Source of the DNA: Duganella alba
GTDB taxonomy: Bacteria; Pseudomonadota; Gammaproteobacteria; Burkholderiales; Burkholderiaceae_D
DNA: 64,000 nucleotides
NCBI RefSeq assembly: GCF_009674495.1
Contig: NZ_WKJN01000011.1
Coordinates: forward strand, 1 to 64,000
Direction: 5' to 3'
Shown here piece by piece: positions 45,944-55,308 of the stretch. A model generated the notes under the pieces. That model was given only the letters and a program-made list of their open reading frames with translations. It had not been told where the DNA came from and searched no databases. Made by a program: the position numbers and the translations under genes. How positions within the stretch are numbered: position 1 is the first letter of the stretch; each line of letters opens with the position of its first letter.

Positions 45944-46034
45944 AGGAAGTTCCTCTTTTGATAAGACTTTTCACTATAGCAGAATTTCTCTTACTTTCTC
46001 CGTGGCAATGCAGAAATTTTTCACCAACAGTCAA

Positions 46035-46075
46035 AAAAAATGCCGCGAAATCAACGACTTCGCGGCATTTTTACT
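46035..46075 (-). terminator. Terminator after rdgC
   Basis: A stem AATGCCGCGAA / TTCGCGGCATT with a 9-base loop is flanked by A8 on the left, giving a T-run on the minus strand, and T5 on the right. It lies 23 bases beyond the rdgC stop. The rest of 45944-46097 holds the promoter of the repeat-protein gene. Confidence 0.8.
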
Positions 46076-46097
46076 TTAACGGCAAGTAATTTCAGGT

Positions 46098-46994
46098 TCA
46101 AGCCTTGGCTTCACCGCCCAGCGCTTCCACCACGTCGGCCATCAGCTTGGCCAGTTCGCCCGTCATCAGCATGAAATCGCCGTCGAAGCGTTCGTCGTCG
46201 TTGCGCACGCCGGCGTCTTTTTCGTCCAGCACGTCCAGCGGCTTGACGCCCTTGATCGCCAGCGATTCGGTCAGCACGAAGGAAATCTTGCTGTCCCAGG
46301 TCATGGCCAGGCGGGTGCACTGCTTGCCGGCCGCGATGTGGCGGCGCACTTCTTCCGGATCGAGCGAGTGCTTGACGTAGCGCACCGCCGCCTTGCTTTC
46401 GCCGGTGGCGCGCAGTTCGGTGTCCATGTCGACCGTGAAGCCGGCCGGCGCTTCGTCGGTCTGCAGCCATTCGGTCATCACGCCCACCGGCGAGCGCTGC
46501 ACGCGCAGGCTTTCCAGCGGCATGCGGTCAACCGCCTTCAGCAGCAGCTTGATGACTTCGTCGGCCTTGGCCGGGCTGGCGGCGTCCACCACCAGCCAGC
46601 CGTTGACCGGGTCGATCCAGGTCCAGACATTGCCGCGGATCGAGAAGGCGCGCGGCAGCAGCTCGTCGGCCACGCGTTCCTTCAGTTCCTTCATGGCTTT
46701 CTTGCCCGGTGCGAAGCCCTGGGCTTCTTCCATCTCGGCCGCGCGCGCCTTGGCCACCTGGTTGATCACGGTGGCCGGCAGCAGTTTCTTCTCGGTGCCC
46801 AGCAGGATCAGCATCTGCTTGTTGACCACGTGCACCAGGCCGCCGTTCGGACGCGGCTTGTCCCAGCCCTGGCGCAGCAATTCATTGCTGCTGGCCGGCG
46901 TGAAGGCGTTCGAGGACAGCGCTGCTTCCAGTTGTTCGGGCGTGTAGGCCCAAGGGGCCGGCAGACGGTAAATCTGTAGATTCTTGAACCACAT
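46098..46994 (-). CDS. rdgC: Recombination-associated protein RdgC
   Basis: A 298-residue RdgC, a ring-forming DNA-binding protein that limits RecA loading. The start [12 protein letters not shown] is the family hallmark; [21 protein letters not shown] closes it. It follows dinB by 71 bases on the same strand, so it may share the LexA-controlled transcript. Longer in-frame starts are not supported. Confidence 0.95.
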   Translation of the reverse strand: MWFKNLQIYRLPAPWAYTPEQLEAALSSNAFTPASSNELLRQGWDKPRPNGGLVHVVNKQMLILLGTEKKLLPATVINQVAKARAAEMEEAQGFAPGKKAMKELKERVADELLPRAFSIRGNVWTWIDPVNGWLVVDAASPAKADEVIKLLLKAVDRMPLESLRVQRSPVGVMTEWLQTDEAPAGFTVDMDTELRATGESKAAVRYVKHSLDPEEVRRHIAAGKQCTRLAMTWDSKISFVLTESLAIKGVKPLDVLDEKDAGVRNDDERFDGDFMLMTGELAKLMADVVEALGGEAKA

Positions 46995-47065
46995 AAAGTT
47001 GACAGGCCTTGTTTCGGAGATTTGCAAAAGGAGCGCCATTTTACACGCTGACGCACCGCGCGGGC

Positions 47066-48223
47066 TCAGGCGAATAGATCGCCCTGCACCGGTTGTGGCG
47101 TGCGCGCCATGGCGCCGGGAGGTTCGAGCGTGCTGGCGCGCACGCCCAGCAGGCGCAGCTTGCGTTGCAGCGGCACCCGCTTTAAACATTCGCGCGCCGC
47201 CTGCAGGATGGCGGCCGGCTCGGCCACCGACTGCGGCAGCGTCACGTTGCGGCTGACGATCTGGAAATCGTCGTAGCGCAGCTTGATGCTGATGGTGCGA
47301 CTGACGTAGCCCTTGCGCTTCAAGTCGTCCGCCAGCCGCTCGCACAGCGTGACCAGGATGCCCGACAGCGTGGCGCGGTCCTGGCGCGCGTGCAGGTCGC
47401 GTTCGAAGGTGGTCTCGCGCGAGATCGACTTGCTTTCGCGGCTGGTGGAAATCTCGCGCTCGTCGATGCCGTGCGCCACGCGCGCCAACCAGCCGGCGTA
47501 ATGCGCGCCGAAATAATCCTGCAGCAGCCCCTGGTCGGCCAGCGCCAGCTGGCCCACGGTGTCAATGCCCAGCGAGGCCAGCTTGGCGGTGGCCTTGGGG
47601 CCGATGCCGTTGACCTTGCGCACATTCAGCGGCCAGATGCGCGCCGGAATATCCTCAAAGCCCAGCACGGTCAGGCCGTTGGGTTTTTCCAGGTCCGAAC
47701 AGATCTTCGACAGCAGCTTGTTGGGCGTGACGCCCACCGAACAGGTCAGCCCGGTGGCCGCGTGCACGGCCTGCTTGATGCGCGTGGCCAATTCATGCGT
47801 TTCACCGGGCACGTCGGTCAGGTCGACGTAGATTTCATCGATGCCGCGGTCCTCGATGTCCGGCGCGATGGCGGCCACGGTTTCCTTGAACAGCCGCGAA
47901 TAATGGCGGTAGGCGTCGAAGTTGGCCGGCAGCAGGATGGCGTCCGGCGCCAGCTTGGCCGCCTTCATCATGCCCATGGCCGAACCGACGCCGAAGGCGC
48001 GCGCCTCGTAGGTGGCGGTGGTGATCACGCCCCGGCCGACGTAGTCGCGCAGGCGCTTGAAGACGTAGGAACCGTCCGCGCGCTGCTCGGGATCGTAGCC
48101 GCGGCCGCCGATCACCACCGGCTGGCCGCGCAGCTGCGGATAGCGCAACAGCTCGACCGATGCGAAGAACGCATCCATGTCGATGTGGGCAATGCGGCGC
48201 GCAACGTCAGCCATTTCAGCCAT
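47066..48223 (-). CDS. dinB: DNA polymerase IV
   Basis: A 385-residue Y-family translesion polymerase. Catalytic motifs are [12 protein letters not shown] (about residues 13-24) and [12 protein letters not shown] (D and E, near 104). The C-terminal QPVQGDLFA contains a clamp-binding motif. A LexA box lies 14 bases upstream, showing SOS induction. It is followed by rdgC. Confidence 0.95.
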   Translation of the reverse strand: MAEMADVARRIAHIDMDAFFASVELLRYPQLRGQPVVIGGRGYDPEQRADGSYVFKRLRDYVGRGVITTATYEARAFGVGSAMGMMKAAKLAPDAILLPANFDAYRHYSRLFKETVAAIAPDIEDRGIDEIYVDLTDVPGETHELATRIKQAVHAATGLTCSVGVTPNKLLSKICSDLEKPNGLTVLGFEDIPARIWPLNVRKVNGIGPKATAKLASLGIDTVGQLALADQGLLQDYFGAHYAGWLARVAHGIDEREISTSRESKSISRETTFERDLHARQDRATLSGILVTLCERLADDLKRKGYVSRTISIKLRYDDFQIVSRNVTLPQSVAEPAAILQAARECLKRVPLQRKLRLLGVRASTLEPPGAMARTPQPVQGDLFA

Positions 48224-48236
48224 AGTCGGAGATAAT

Positions 48237-48256
48237 TACTGTGGATACATACAGTA
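48237..48256. promoter_or_regulatory. dinB: LexA (SOS) box between dinB and the solute-binding gene
   Basis: TACTGTGGATACATACAGTA has CTGT-N8-ACAG exactly, with the flanking TA/TA of strong SOS boxes. It lies in the divergent gap, 14 bases upstream of dinB and about 50 bases upstream of the gene at 48305. Confidence 0.88.
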
Positions 48257-48304
48257 TCCCTCGAAACCGTCCATTCTGCAAGTTGTCGGTGCTACACTCT
48301 TTGC

Positions 48305-49150
48305 ATGACCAAACGCCTGACCACCGTTTTGTTGGCTTCGTGGCTGCCGCTCGCTTCTGCGCAGGCGGCGGTTGCGCCTGCCTGCCCGCCGGCCATCGTC
48401 GGCGTCAGCGACCTCGGCTACTCCTCCTATCTCGACGGCGGCGTCGTCCGCGGCAGCAATGTCGATGTGCTGCAGGCCATCGAAAAGCGCAGCGGCTGCC
48501 CGCTGACCGTGCGCTGGTTCCCGCGCAGCCGCCTGTACGCCGAATTCTTCAACAAACGGCTGGACCTGACCGGCGCCTCGTTCCGCAGCGCCGAGCGCGA
48601 CCGCTACGGCACCTGGCTGCCCTACACCTACACGCGCTTTGAACTGGTGCTGCTGAACCAGCACGCGGGAAAATTCCACAGCCTGGCTGAATTCGTCGAG
48701 CACAGCACGGCGCGCCTGAACATCACGCGCGGCATCTTCTACACGCCGGAAACGCAGGTGCAGCTGGACCGCCTGCAAAAACTGGGGCGGCTCGAATACG
48801 TCAACGACTACGGCGTAGTGTTCCGCAAGATCCTGGCCGGGCGCGCCGAGGGCACGCTGGCGCCGGCCACCATCCACCTGTTGAACCAGCGCCAGTTCGG
48901 CATGCTCGGCAAGATGCGCGCGTCGACGGTGACCGAATCGCCGCGCGCCATGGTCGGCCTGTATGTCGCCAACCAGGTAGCGCCGGAAGTGCTGCAACGC
49001 TATGCCGACGCGCTGCGGTCCATCGTGGAGGATGGCACCATGCAGCGCCTGTACGAACACTATCTGGGCGCCGACATCACGCGCCAGCTGTTCCATGACG
49101 GCACGCGCGAAATTCTCGACGCGCTGCCGCCGGCAAAATTTTCTAAATAA
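48305..49150 (+). CDS. Periplasmic solute-binding protein (family 3-like)
   Basis: A 281-residue protein with a signal peptide (residues 1-22, ending AQAA). The fold matches the family 3 amino-acid-binding proteins: DVLQAIEKRSGCPLTVRWFPRSRLYAEFFNKRLDL in the first lobe and the C-terminal EDGTMQRLYEHYLG. No permease or ATPase gene is adjacent, so it may act as a sensor or orphan receptor. No ribosome site is seen before ATG 48305, and a -10-like TACACT ends 6 bases before it, which would suit a leaderless message. Confidence 0.82.
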   Translation: MTKRLTTVLLASWLPLASAQAAVAPACPPAIVGVSDLGYSSYLDGGVVRGSNVDVLQAIEKRSGCPLTVRWFPRSRLYAEFFNKRLDLTGASFRSAERDRYGTWLPYTYTRFELVLLNQHAGKFHSLAEFVEHSTARLNITRGIFYTPETQVQLDRLQKLGRLEYVNDYGVVFRKILAGRAEGTLAPATIHLLNQRQFGMLGKMRASTVTESPRAMVGLYVANQVAPEVLQRYADALRSIVEDGTMQRLYEHYLGADITRQLFHDGTREILDALPPAKFSK

Positions 49151-49163
49151 TTTTCAAAACCCC

Positions 49164-49193
49164 TTGCGGAATCGAATCGGCCTCCTATAGAAT
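49164..49193 (+). promoter_or_regulatory. Promoter of the tRNA-Val/tRNA-Asp pair
   Basis: TTGCGG (49164-49169) and TATAGA (49186-49191) with a 16-base spacer lie about 56 bases before the first tRNA. Confidence 0.65.
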
Positions 49194-49248
49194 ACGGCCT
49201 CGTTCAGCAGTTGTCGCAGTTAAATGAAACAACGCTGATAAGTTTTCT

Positions 49249-49324
49249 GGGTGCTTAGCTCAGTTGGTAGAGCGGCGCCCTTACAAGGCGTAGGTCGGGA
49301 GTTCGAGCCTCTCAGCACCCACCA
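49249..49324 (+). tRNA. tRNA-Val (anticodon TAC)
   Basis: A 76-base cloverleaf: acceptor GGGTGCT/AGCACCC, D-arm with AGCTCAGTTGGTAGAGC, anticodon loop CTTACAA (TAC), T-arm GTTCGAGCC, discriminator A and encoded CCA. Confidence 0.97.
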
Positions 49325-49347
49325 GCTAAACTTATAAACAACGAATT

Positions 49348-49424
49348 GGAGCGGTAGTTCAGTTGGTTAGAATACCGGCCTGTCACGCCGGGGGTCGCGG
49401 GTTCGAGTCCCGTCCGCTCCGCCA
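49348..49424 (+). tRNA. tRNA-Asp (anticodon GTC)
   Basis: A 77-base cloverleaf: acceptor GGAGCGG/CCGCTCC, D-arm with GTTCAGTTGGTTAGAAT, anticodon loop CTGTCAC (GTC), T-arm GTTCGAGTC, discriminator G and encoded CCA. It follows tRNA-Val by 23 bases and is probably in the same transcript. Confidence 0.97.
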
Positions 49425-49435
49425 ATATTCCGAAG

Positions 49436-49466
49436 AAGGCCTGATGTTCGCATCAGGCCTTTTTTC
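49436..49466 (+). terminator. Terminator of the tRNA pair
   Basis: The stem AAGGCCTGATG / CATCAGGCCTT with loop TTCG, followed by T6, lies 11 bases after tRNA-Asp. Confidence 0.85.
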
Positions 49467-49503
49467 ATTTCCGCCTCAGATTGTCGGTGTAAGCTGCTTG
49501 GCA

Positions 49504-50589
49504 ATGAAAAATTCCTACCTCCGCTTCCGCCTCAGGCTGGCCCGCCACGCGCTGCTGCAATTTGCCCGCAGCCTGCAAAGCTCGCTTGAATACATCCTGC
49601 TGGCGTTTGGCCCGGTGCTGGTCGGACTGCTGGCCTGCATCGCCTTGCCCGGATTGTTTGCCGCCACCCGGCCGTGGCCGCAAGCGCTGGGATTGTTTGC
49701 CGGCCAGACCGTGCTGGCCAGCGCGCCGGTGTGGCTGCTGCGCAAGCGCCTGCATCCAGCGGCGGTGGTGACGTGGAGCCTGCCGCTGCCGATCGCCGCG
49801 CGCAGCAAGTGGATCGCCGAGGCGGCGGTGGCCGGTATGATCGTCGGGCCGCTGGCGGCAGCCTATGCCCTGTCCACCCTGATCTGGCTACAACAGTGGC
49901 CGGACTGGCTGCGTCCCGTGGCGCCGCAGGCGCTGCTGCTGACGCTGGCCTCGCTGCTGCTGGCATGGCTGCTGTCCACCTTGATGCTATTCCATCGCGC
50001 CCGCATGCCGGCGGCGCGCAAGCCGGACCGCGCGCGTCCCGCACCAAGCGCCTATGTTCCGTCGCGCGGCGGCCTGGCGCGCTTCTGGTTCCAGCTGTTC
50101 TGGCTGCCCTACTGGCGCGCCGAGAATGTGGTCGGCATTCAGCAAACCCTGCTGCTGGCTGGCGCGCTGCTCAGCGTCGGGATCTGGATGTGGCATCCGC
50201 CCGTGGTGCCGCCGGCGCTGTGGGGCGCCTGCGCCGCGCTGATGTTGATGCTGCTCACCGACCGTGGCGACAAGGCCGTGGCCGAACAGATCGCGCTGCT
50301 GCGCCCGGTCGCCGCCGGCTGGCCGCTGCGCACCGAGCGCCTGTACCGGCTGGCGATGCTGCTCACGCTGCTGCCGGCGCTGGCCGTGATGGCGTGCTTC
50401 GCCGCGCTGACGCTGGGCCGCGCTACGCCAGGCTACAGCCACCAGGTCGCCATCGTCTGGCTGTGCGCCGCCGCCGTCGCCCAGCTGGCCCTCATCGGTC
50501 TGCGCCAGCTCAGCGTGCGCGGCCGCGTCGGCCTGGTTCTCGGCGCCATCCTCATCCTGACCGCCATCGGAAGCGAATTATGGAATTAA
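49504..50589 (+). CDS. Multi-pass membrane protein, likely ABC transporter permease
   Basis: A 361-residue protein (MKNSYLRFRLRLARH) with many hydrophobic segments, for example near residues 25-48, 55-77, 104-125, 135-160, 210-250, 280-300 and 320-355. The next gene, an ABC ATPase, overlaps it by 10 bases, which indicates a shared complex. I do not recognise the permease family, nor a substrate. The ATG at 49504 lies after the tRNA terminator; earlier in-frame codons would run through tRNA-Asp. Confidence 0.8.
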   Translation: MKNSYLRFRLRLARHALLQFARSLQSSLEYILLAFGPVLVGLLACIALPGLFAATRPWPQALGLFAGQTVLASAPVWLLRKRLHPAAVVTWSLPLPIAARSKWIAEAAVAGMIVGPLAAAYALSTLIWLQQWPDWLRPVAPQALLLTLASLLLAWLLSTLMLFHRARMPAARKPDRARPAPSAYVPSRGGLARFWFQLFWLPYWRAENVVGIQQTLLLAGALLSVGIWMWHPPVVPPALWGACAALMLMLLTDRGDKAVAEQIALLRPVAAGWPLRTERLYRLAMLLTLLPALAVMACFAALTLGRATPGYSHQVAIVWLCAAAVAQLALIGLRQLSVRGRVGLVLGAILILTAIGSELWN

Positions 50590-51185
50590 GAATCGAGCAG
50601 CTCACCTTTGAATACGCCAGCCATCCGCTGTTCCGCCAGTTCAGCCTGCGCCTCGGCGCCGGCGTCACCTGGCTGCGCGGCGAAAACGGCGCCGGCAAGA
50701 CCACGCTGCTGAAACTGGCCGGCGGCGCGCTGACGCCGCATGCCGGCACGGTCTGGATCGACGACATCGAACTGCATGCGCAGCCGCTGGCCTACCGCCT
50801 GCACTGCTACTACTGCGGCGGCGACACGCCGCAACTGCCGTGGCTGACCGTGCGCGAAGTGCTGGACCTGCACGTCTCGCTGTATCCGGGCGCCGACGCC
50901 GCGCTGCTCAATGCCGAGCTGGCCGCCTTCCACCTGCTGCCGACGCTGGACCAGCCGGTGACCACGCTGTCGCTGGGCCAGCACAAGAAGATGCAATTGT
51001 CGCTGGCCCTGGCGCTGCCGGTGCGCCTGCTGCTGATCGACGAGCCGTTCAACGGCCTCGATGTCGACGCGGTGGCCTACCTGCGCCAGCAGCTATCGGC
51101 GCCGGAACGGCTGGCGCGCCAGTGCATTCTGCTGACCAGCCATCTGGAACCGGCACTGCCGCTGAACGGCACCGTGCAGCTGTGA
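50580..51185 (+). CDS. ABC transporter ATP-binding protein
   Basis: A 201-residue ATPase: Walker A GENGAGKTT (about residues 35-43), a signature variant LSLGQHKKMQ, Walker B LLLIDEPFNGLD and switch His near LLTSHLE. It overlaps the membrane-protein gene by 10 bases. Substrate unknown; the single-permease, single-ATPase layout is common for small exporters. Confidence 0.92.
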   Translation: MELRIEQLTFEYASHPLFRQFSLRLGAGVTWLRGENGAGKTTLLKLAGGALTPHAGTVWIDDIELHAQPLAYRLHCYYCGGDTPQLPWLTVREVLDLHVSLYPGADAALLNAELAAFHLLPTLDQPVTTLSLGQHKKMQLSLALALPVRLLLIDEPFNGLDVDAVAYLRQQLSAPERLARQCILLTSHLEPALPLNGTVQL

Positions 51186-51266
51186 TTTCTTAACAACAAA
51201 ATCACAGGAAGCACGTAAAACCGGCGACAATACCGAGTCGCCATCCCCCTTACTTTGGAGTCCCCC

Positions 51267-51749
51267 TTGATTTTCGGCTTCCTGAAATCGCCCGAGCTGT
51301 CGCCACGCCTGCTGCGCCTGAAAGAATCGGCGCTGTTCGCGTCGCTGACACCGCTCGAACTGAAAATCGTCGACGGCCTGATGCACGAACGCCGCTACCT
51401 GGCCGACGAAATCATCTTCGACGAGGGCGAGGAAGGTCAGGCGCTGTACCTGGTGATGTCGGGCCGCGTGATCATCAGCCGCCAGCTGGGCGCGGGACGC
51501 GAAGTGGTGGCCGAGCTGTCGGCCGGCTCCTTCTTCGGCGACCTGGCGCTGCTGGACAACTCGCCGCGCAACGCGCAGACGCGGGCGCTGGACAACTGCG
51601 AGCTGGCGGTGTTCTTCCGCGCCGACTTCATGGGACTGATGGATACCGATCCCGTGATCGGCTACAAGATTTCGCTGGCCCTGGCGCGCCACATCGGCCG
51701 CCGCCTGCGCGACTGGATGACCGGCAAGCCGCAACTGGAAGCGCTATGA
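51267..51749 (+). CDS. Cyclic nucleotide-binding domain protein
   Basis: A 160-residue protein with one CNB domain (about 22-135: FDEGEEGQALYLVMSGRV, then SFFGDLALLDNSPRNAQTRA, which is the phosphate-binding cassette). There is no DNA-binding helix-turn-helix, so it is not a CRP-type regulator. The start is most likely TTG at 51267, because TTTGGAG (51254-51260) is placed as its ribosome site. Its stop overlaps the ATG of the AI-2E transporter gene by 4 bases, which suggests ligand-gated control of that protein. The ligand is not known. Confidence 0.82.
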   Translation: MIFGFLKSPELSPRLLRLKESALFASLTPLELKIVDGLMHERRYLADEIIFDEGEEGQALYLVMSGRVIISRQLGAGREVVAELSAGSFFGDLALLDNSPRNAQTRALDNCELAVFFRADFMGLMDTDPVIGYKISLALARHIGRRLRDWMTGKPQLEAL

Positions 51750-52873
51750 ACCTGCTGCCGACCCAGAAGCGCGGCGGCCCGGTGGTGTGGAGCGGCATCA
51801 TCGCCGCCACCTGCGTGCTGCTGTTCCTGTTGCAGCAGATGCTGTTCCTGGCGATTCCCTTCCTGCTCGGCATCGTGCTGTACTACATCCTGCAGCCGCC
51901 CGCGCAGCGGCTGGTGCGCATGGGCTTCAGCCAGAATGCGGCCACGCTGTGCGTCGGCGCGCTGTTCCTGCTGTTGCTGGCGCTGGCCGTGCTGGCGGCG
52001 GTGTACTGGAAATCGGCGCCGACCACCTCGTGGCAGGAAATGCTGGGCATCTACCTGGCCGGCGGCCTGGAGTTCGTGCGCCATACGATGACGGCGCTGG
52101 AGCAGCAGTTTCCCATCCTGCGCCAGGTGCAGCTGGCCGACACCGTCAACCAGCGCATGACCGAATTCACCGGCGACTTCATCCAGTCGCACCTGACCGA
52201 CATTTTGGTGTCGGTGGCGGCGTGGCTGCCGTCGCTGCTGCTGGCGCCGTTCCTGACCTTCTTCTTTCTGCGCGACGGCCTGCGCTTCAAGAAGTTCCTG
52301 GCGCGCGCGGTGCCGAACGCCTTCTTCGAACGCACGCTGTGCCTGCTGCATGAAGTCGACCAGACCGCGCACCGCTATTTCCGCGGCCTGATCCGGCTCA
52401 CCATCCTGGACACGGCGGTGCTGGCGCTGGGCCTGTGGGCGATCGGCGTGTCGTCGCCGCTGGTGCTGGGCCTGATTGCGGCGGTGCTGGCGTGGGTGCC
52501 TTACGTCGGCTCGATCGTCGGCTGCATGCTGGTGGTGATGGTGGCGTCGACCGACGCCCCGGCCGATCCGTCGGTGGCCTATCTGGCGATCGGCGTGTTC
52601 ATCCTGGTGCGGCTGCTGGACGACTTCGTGTTCATGCCGCTGACCCTGGGCCGCAGCCTGCACATCCACCCGCTGATCACGGTGCTGATGATCTTCATCG
52701 GCGGCTCGGTGGCCGGCGTGGCGGGCCTGATGCTGGTGCTGCCGCTGCTGGGCGTGGTGATGGTGATCGGCGAAACCCTGGGCCGCCTGATCACCGACCC
52801 GCGCCTGCGCGCCCGCCACCGCAACGCCATCGCACTGCGCACCAGGCAAGCCAGCTACGACCTGAGTTCCTAG
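51746..52873 (+). CDS. AI-2E family transporter
   Basis: A 375-residue membrane protein of the AI-2E (PerM/TqsA) family with about eight helices. The long periplasmic loop region (residues about 90-160) and the FFFLRDG and YVGSIVG stretches are typical. Members export autoinducer-2 or act as Na+/H+ antiporters. The ATG at 51746 overlaps the CNB-protein stop. It is preceded by the CNB gene in one unit. Confidence 0.9.
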   Translation: MNLLPTQKRGGPVVWSGIIAATCVLLFLLQQMLFLAIPFLLGIVLYYILQPPAQRLVRMGFSQNAATLCVGALFLLLLALAVLAAVYWKSAPTTSWQEMLGIYLAGGLEFVRHTMTALEQQFPILRQVQLADTVNQRMTEFTGDFIQSHLTDILVSVAAWLPSLLLAPFLTFFFLRDGLRFKKFLARAVPNAFFERTLCLLHEVDQTAHRYFRGLIRLTILDTAVLALGLWAIGVSSPLVLGLIAAVLAWVPYVGSIVGCMLVVMVASTDAPADPSVAYLAIGVFILVRLLDDFVFMPLTLGRSLHIHPLITVLMIFIGGSVAGVAGLMLVLPLLGVVMVIGETLGRLITDPRLRARHRNAIALRTRQASYDLSS

Positions 52874-52938
52874 ACCTGTATCAAACGTGCACTTTAAACG
52901 CAGCGTACACTGGCTGGACGTCCGCACGGGAGGTCATC

Positions 52939-53133
52939 GTGAAATTTAAGAATTTTACCTCAGCAGAAATTCGGCAAATTTGCAGGCAGACCGACGAAGA
53001 CATGCGCAACGAGCGCGCAGGAAAACCTCAGCGCCAACGTTTTTTTGATGACTGGCCTAGCGCACAATTCACCGATAAGGAGATTACGGCAGCATTGGAA
53101 TCGGCGTGGAACGAGACGTTCAAACTGAAATGA
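52939..53133 (+). CDS. 64-residue protein of unknown function
   Basis: A short protein starting at GTG 52939 (MKFKNFTSAEIRQICRQ), with GGGAGG 5 bases upstream. It is soluble and helical, with basic residues in the middle (RAGKPQRQRFFDDWPS) and acidic Glu near the end. It lies 9 bases before the next gene. Base composition is less GC-rich than in the flanking genes. Not recognised. Confidence 0.6.
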   Translation: MKFKNFTSAEIRQICRQTDEDMRNERAGKPQRQRFFDDWPSAQFTDKEITAALESAWNETFKLK

Positions 53134-53142
53134 GCTGCCACC

Positions 53143-53628
53143 ATGCCTGCCATGTATCGGTTGCTATTCCAGGAATGCGATAGCGAAGTTCTTGCAATCT
53201 TCGCTTACAGCGCTTACAAACGGCACAAGGCCGAGACTCTCGACGCCATCATCAATGAAACCGGAGAGCCTGCGACGCCTCACGACCTGGAGATGTTCTA
53301 CCTAACTGCCTGCACCCCGTCCATGCGCGGTATGTACATTCACCAAGCTCAAATGCTGATGCAGCGGTTAATACACAATAGCTTGGAGCATCGCGAATAC
53401 CAGCTGGAGCGCGACTTTTTGACCACGAAAATTGGGCAACAACTAGAGAACATCCAGATCAATCAGCGCAGGAAACGCAGTTGGAGAGGGTGGGCGGCGG
53501 ATGTGAGCGGGAATCTGGCGGTGAACTTCGTCACCATTCTGGTGATCGCCGCGCTGTTGTTCGGCTTCCAGGGGCTGGATAATATGCTCAATCACTTCGG
53601 GCGCGATTCAGGCGTACTGCGGAAGTAA
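53143..53628 (+). CDS. 161-residue protein with C-terminal membrane helix
   Basis: A protein whose first 125 residues are soluble and mostly helical, and whose residues 130-148 (LAVNFVTILVIAALLFGF) form one membrane segment close to the C-terminus, after a basic stretch (NQRRKRSWRGW). This is a tail-anchored layout with a large cytoplasmic part. It follows the 64-residue gene by 9 bases. A second ATG lies three codons on. Not recognised. Confidence 0.7.
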   Translation: MPAMYRLLFQECDSEVLAIFAYSAYKRHKAETLDAIINETGEPATPHDLEMFYLTACTPSMRGMYIHQAQMLMQRLIHNSLEHREYQLERDFLTTKIGQQLENIQINQRRKRSWRGWAADVSGNLAVNFVTILVIAALLFGFQGLDNMLNHFGRDSGVLRK

Positions 53629-53635
53629 AAACACC

Positions 53636-53673
53636 TGTGCGCTTGCGACGATCTTGAACGTCGCAAGCGCACA
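53636..53673. terminator. Strong bidirectional terminator
   Basis: A 15-base perfect stem TGTGCGCTTGCGACG / CGTCGCAAGCGCACA with an 8-base loop is flanked by TAAAAAC on the left and by CTTTTT on the right. It separates the convergent 53143 gene and ahpF. Confidence 0.85.
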
Positions 53674-53680
53674 CAGCTTT

Positions 53681-55279
53681 TTACGCCGTCATGGCCTGCT
53701 TGTCTGCCGACTCTTCGACAACTTCCTCGTCGTCCGAGCGGATCAGGTGGTCAAAGGCGGACAGTGCCGCTTTCGCGCCTTCGCCGGTGGCGATGATGAT
53801 CTGCTTGTACGGCACCGTGGTGACGTCGCCGGCGGCAAACACGCCTGGCAGCGAGGTCTGGCCACGGGCATCGACGTCGATCTCGCCGTGACGCGACAGG
53901 GCGACCGTGCCTTTCAGCCACTCGGTGTTCGGCACCAGGCCGATCTGCACGAACACGCCTTCCAGCTCGACCTTGTGCGACACATTGGTGTTGCGGTCGG
54001 TGTAGCTCAGGCCGTTGACGATCTTGCCGTCGCCGTGGATCTCGGTGGTTTGCGCCGAGGTGATCACGGTAACGTTGGCCAGGCTGCGCAGCTTGCGTTG
54101 CAGCACCGCGTCAGCGCGCAGTTCCGCGCCGAACTCGATCAGGGTCACGTGCTTGACCAGACCTGCCAGGTCGATCGCCGCTTCCACACCCGAGTTGCCG
54201 CCGCCGATCACCGACACGCGCTTGCCCTTGAACAGCGGACCGTCGCAGTGCGGGCAGTAGGCCACGCCGTGGTTGCGGTATTCCTTCTCGCCCGGCACGT
54301 TGATCTCGCGCCAGCGGGCGCCGGTCGCCAGGATCACCGACTTGGCTTTCAGCACGGCGCCGGAAGCGGTGTGCACCTCGGTCACCTTGCCCACCTGCAC
54401 CAGCTTGCTGGCGCGCTGGGTGTTCATGATGTCGACGTCGTATTCCTTGACGTGCTGTTCCAGGGCGACGGCAAACTTCGGTCCTTCGGTCTCTTTCACC
54501 GAAATGAAGTTCTCGATCGCCAGGGTGTCCAGCACCTGGCCGCCGAAACGCTCGGCCAGTACACCGGTGCGGATGCCTTTGCGGGCGGCGTAGATCGCCG
54601 CGGCGGCGCCGGCAGGGCCACCGCCGACCACCAGCACGTCGAACACGTCTTTCTTGCTCAGCTCGGCAGCCTGGCGCACGCCGGCATTGGTGTCCAGCTT
54701 GGCGAGGATTTCCTCGACGTTGGTGCGGCCCTGGCCGAAATGCTGGCCGTTCAGGAACATCATCGGCACGGCCAGGATCTGGCGTTCTTCCACTTCCTTG
54801 GCGAACAGGCCGCCGTCGATGGTGGTGACTTTGATGCGTGGGTTAATCACCGACATGGCGTTGAGCGCCTGCACCACGTCCGGGCAGTTATGGCAGGTCA
54901 GCGACATGAAGGTTTCGAATTCGTAATCGCCATCCAGGTTGCGGATTTGCTCGATCACGGCTTCGTCAAATTTGATGGTGTGGCCGCCGACTTGCAGCAG
55001 CGCCAGCACCAGCGAGGTGAATTCGTGGCCCATCGGAATCGCGGCGAAACGCACGGCGATGTCGGTGCCGACACGGTTGATGCTGAACGACGGCGCGCGC
55101 ACGCCCGCCTCATTGCGCTCCACCAGCGTGATCTTGTCGCTCAACTCGGCTATTTCGAGGAGCAGTTCTTTCATCTCGCGGGCTTTGGCGCTGTCATCGA
55201 GAGAAGCGACCAGCTCCAGTGGGTGGACCACTTTTTCCAGGTAGGCTTTCAGCTGGGTTTTGAGGGTTGCGTCTAACAT
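53681..55279 (-). CDS. ahpF: Alkyl hydroperoxide reductase subunit F
   Basis: A 532-residue flavoprotein that passes electrons from NADH to AhpC. The N-terminal Trx-like domain has CHNC (TCHNCPDVV, near residue 131) and the thioredoxin-reductase-like domain has YCPHCDGP, plus FAD/NAD motifs [17 protein letters not shown] and [15 protein letters not shown]. It is downstream of ahpC. Confidence 0.97.
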   Translation of the reverse strand: MLDATLKTQLKAYLEKVVHPLELVASLDDSAKAREMKELLLEIAELSDKITLVERNEAGVRAPSFSINRVGTDIAVRFAAIPMGHEFTSLVLALLQVGGHTIKFDEAVIEQIRNLDGDYEFETFMSLTCHNCPDVVQALNAMSVINPRIKVTTIDGGLFAKEVEERQILAVPMMFLNGQHFGQGRTNVEEILAKLDTNAGVRQAAELSKKDVFDVLVVGGGPAGAAAAIYAARKGIRTGVLAERFGGQVLDTLAIENFISVKETEGPKFAVALEQHVKEYDVDIMNTQRASKLVQVGKVTEVHTASGAVLKAKSVILATGARWREINVPGEKEYRNHGVAYCPHCDGPLFKGKRVSVIGGGNSGVEAAIDLAGLVKHVTLIEFGAELRADAVLQRKLRSLANVTVITSAQTTEIHGDGKIVNGLSYTDRNTNVSHKVELEGVFVQIGLVPNTEWLKGTVALSRHGEIDVDARGQTSLPGVFAAGDVTTVPYKQIIIATGEGAKAALSAFDHLIRSDDEEVVEESADKQAMTA

Positions 55280-55308
55280 GATTTTCTTCCTTTACAAATA
55301 TTTAGGCG

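Noticed and set aside
36855..46079. Long open frames on the + strand across the repeat genes, some above 1000 codons
   Set aside because: They are the complement of the 24-base repeats. The minus-strand frames have the register, starts and ribosome sites, and the + strand products are repetitive Ala/Arg-rich nonsense.
49363..49503. Upstream in-frame start for the membrane protein inside tRNA-Asp
   Set aside because: It would read through a tRNA and a terminator.
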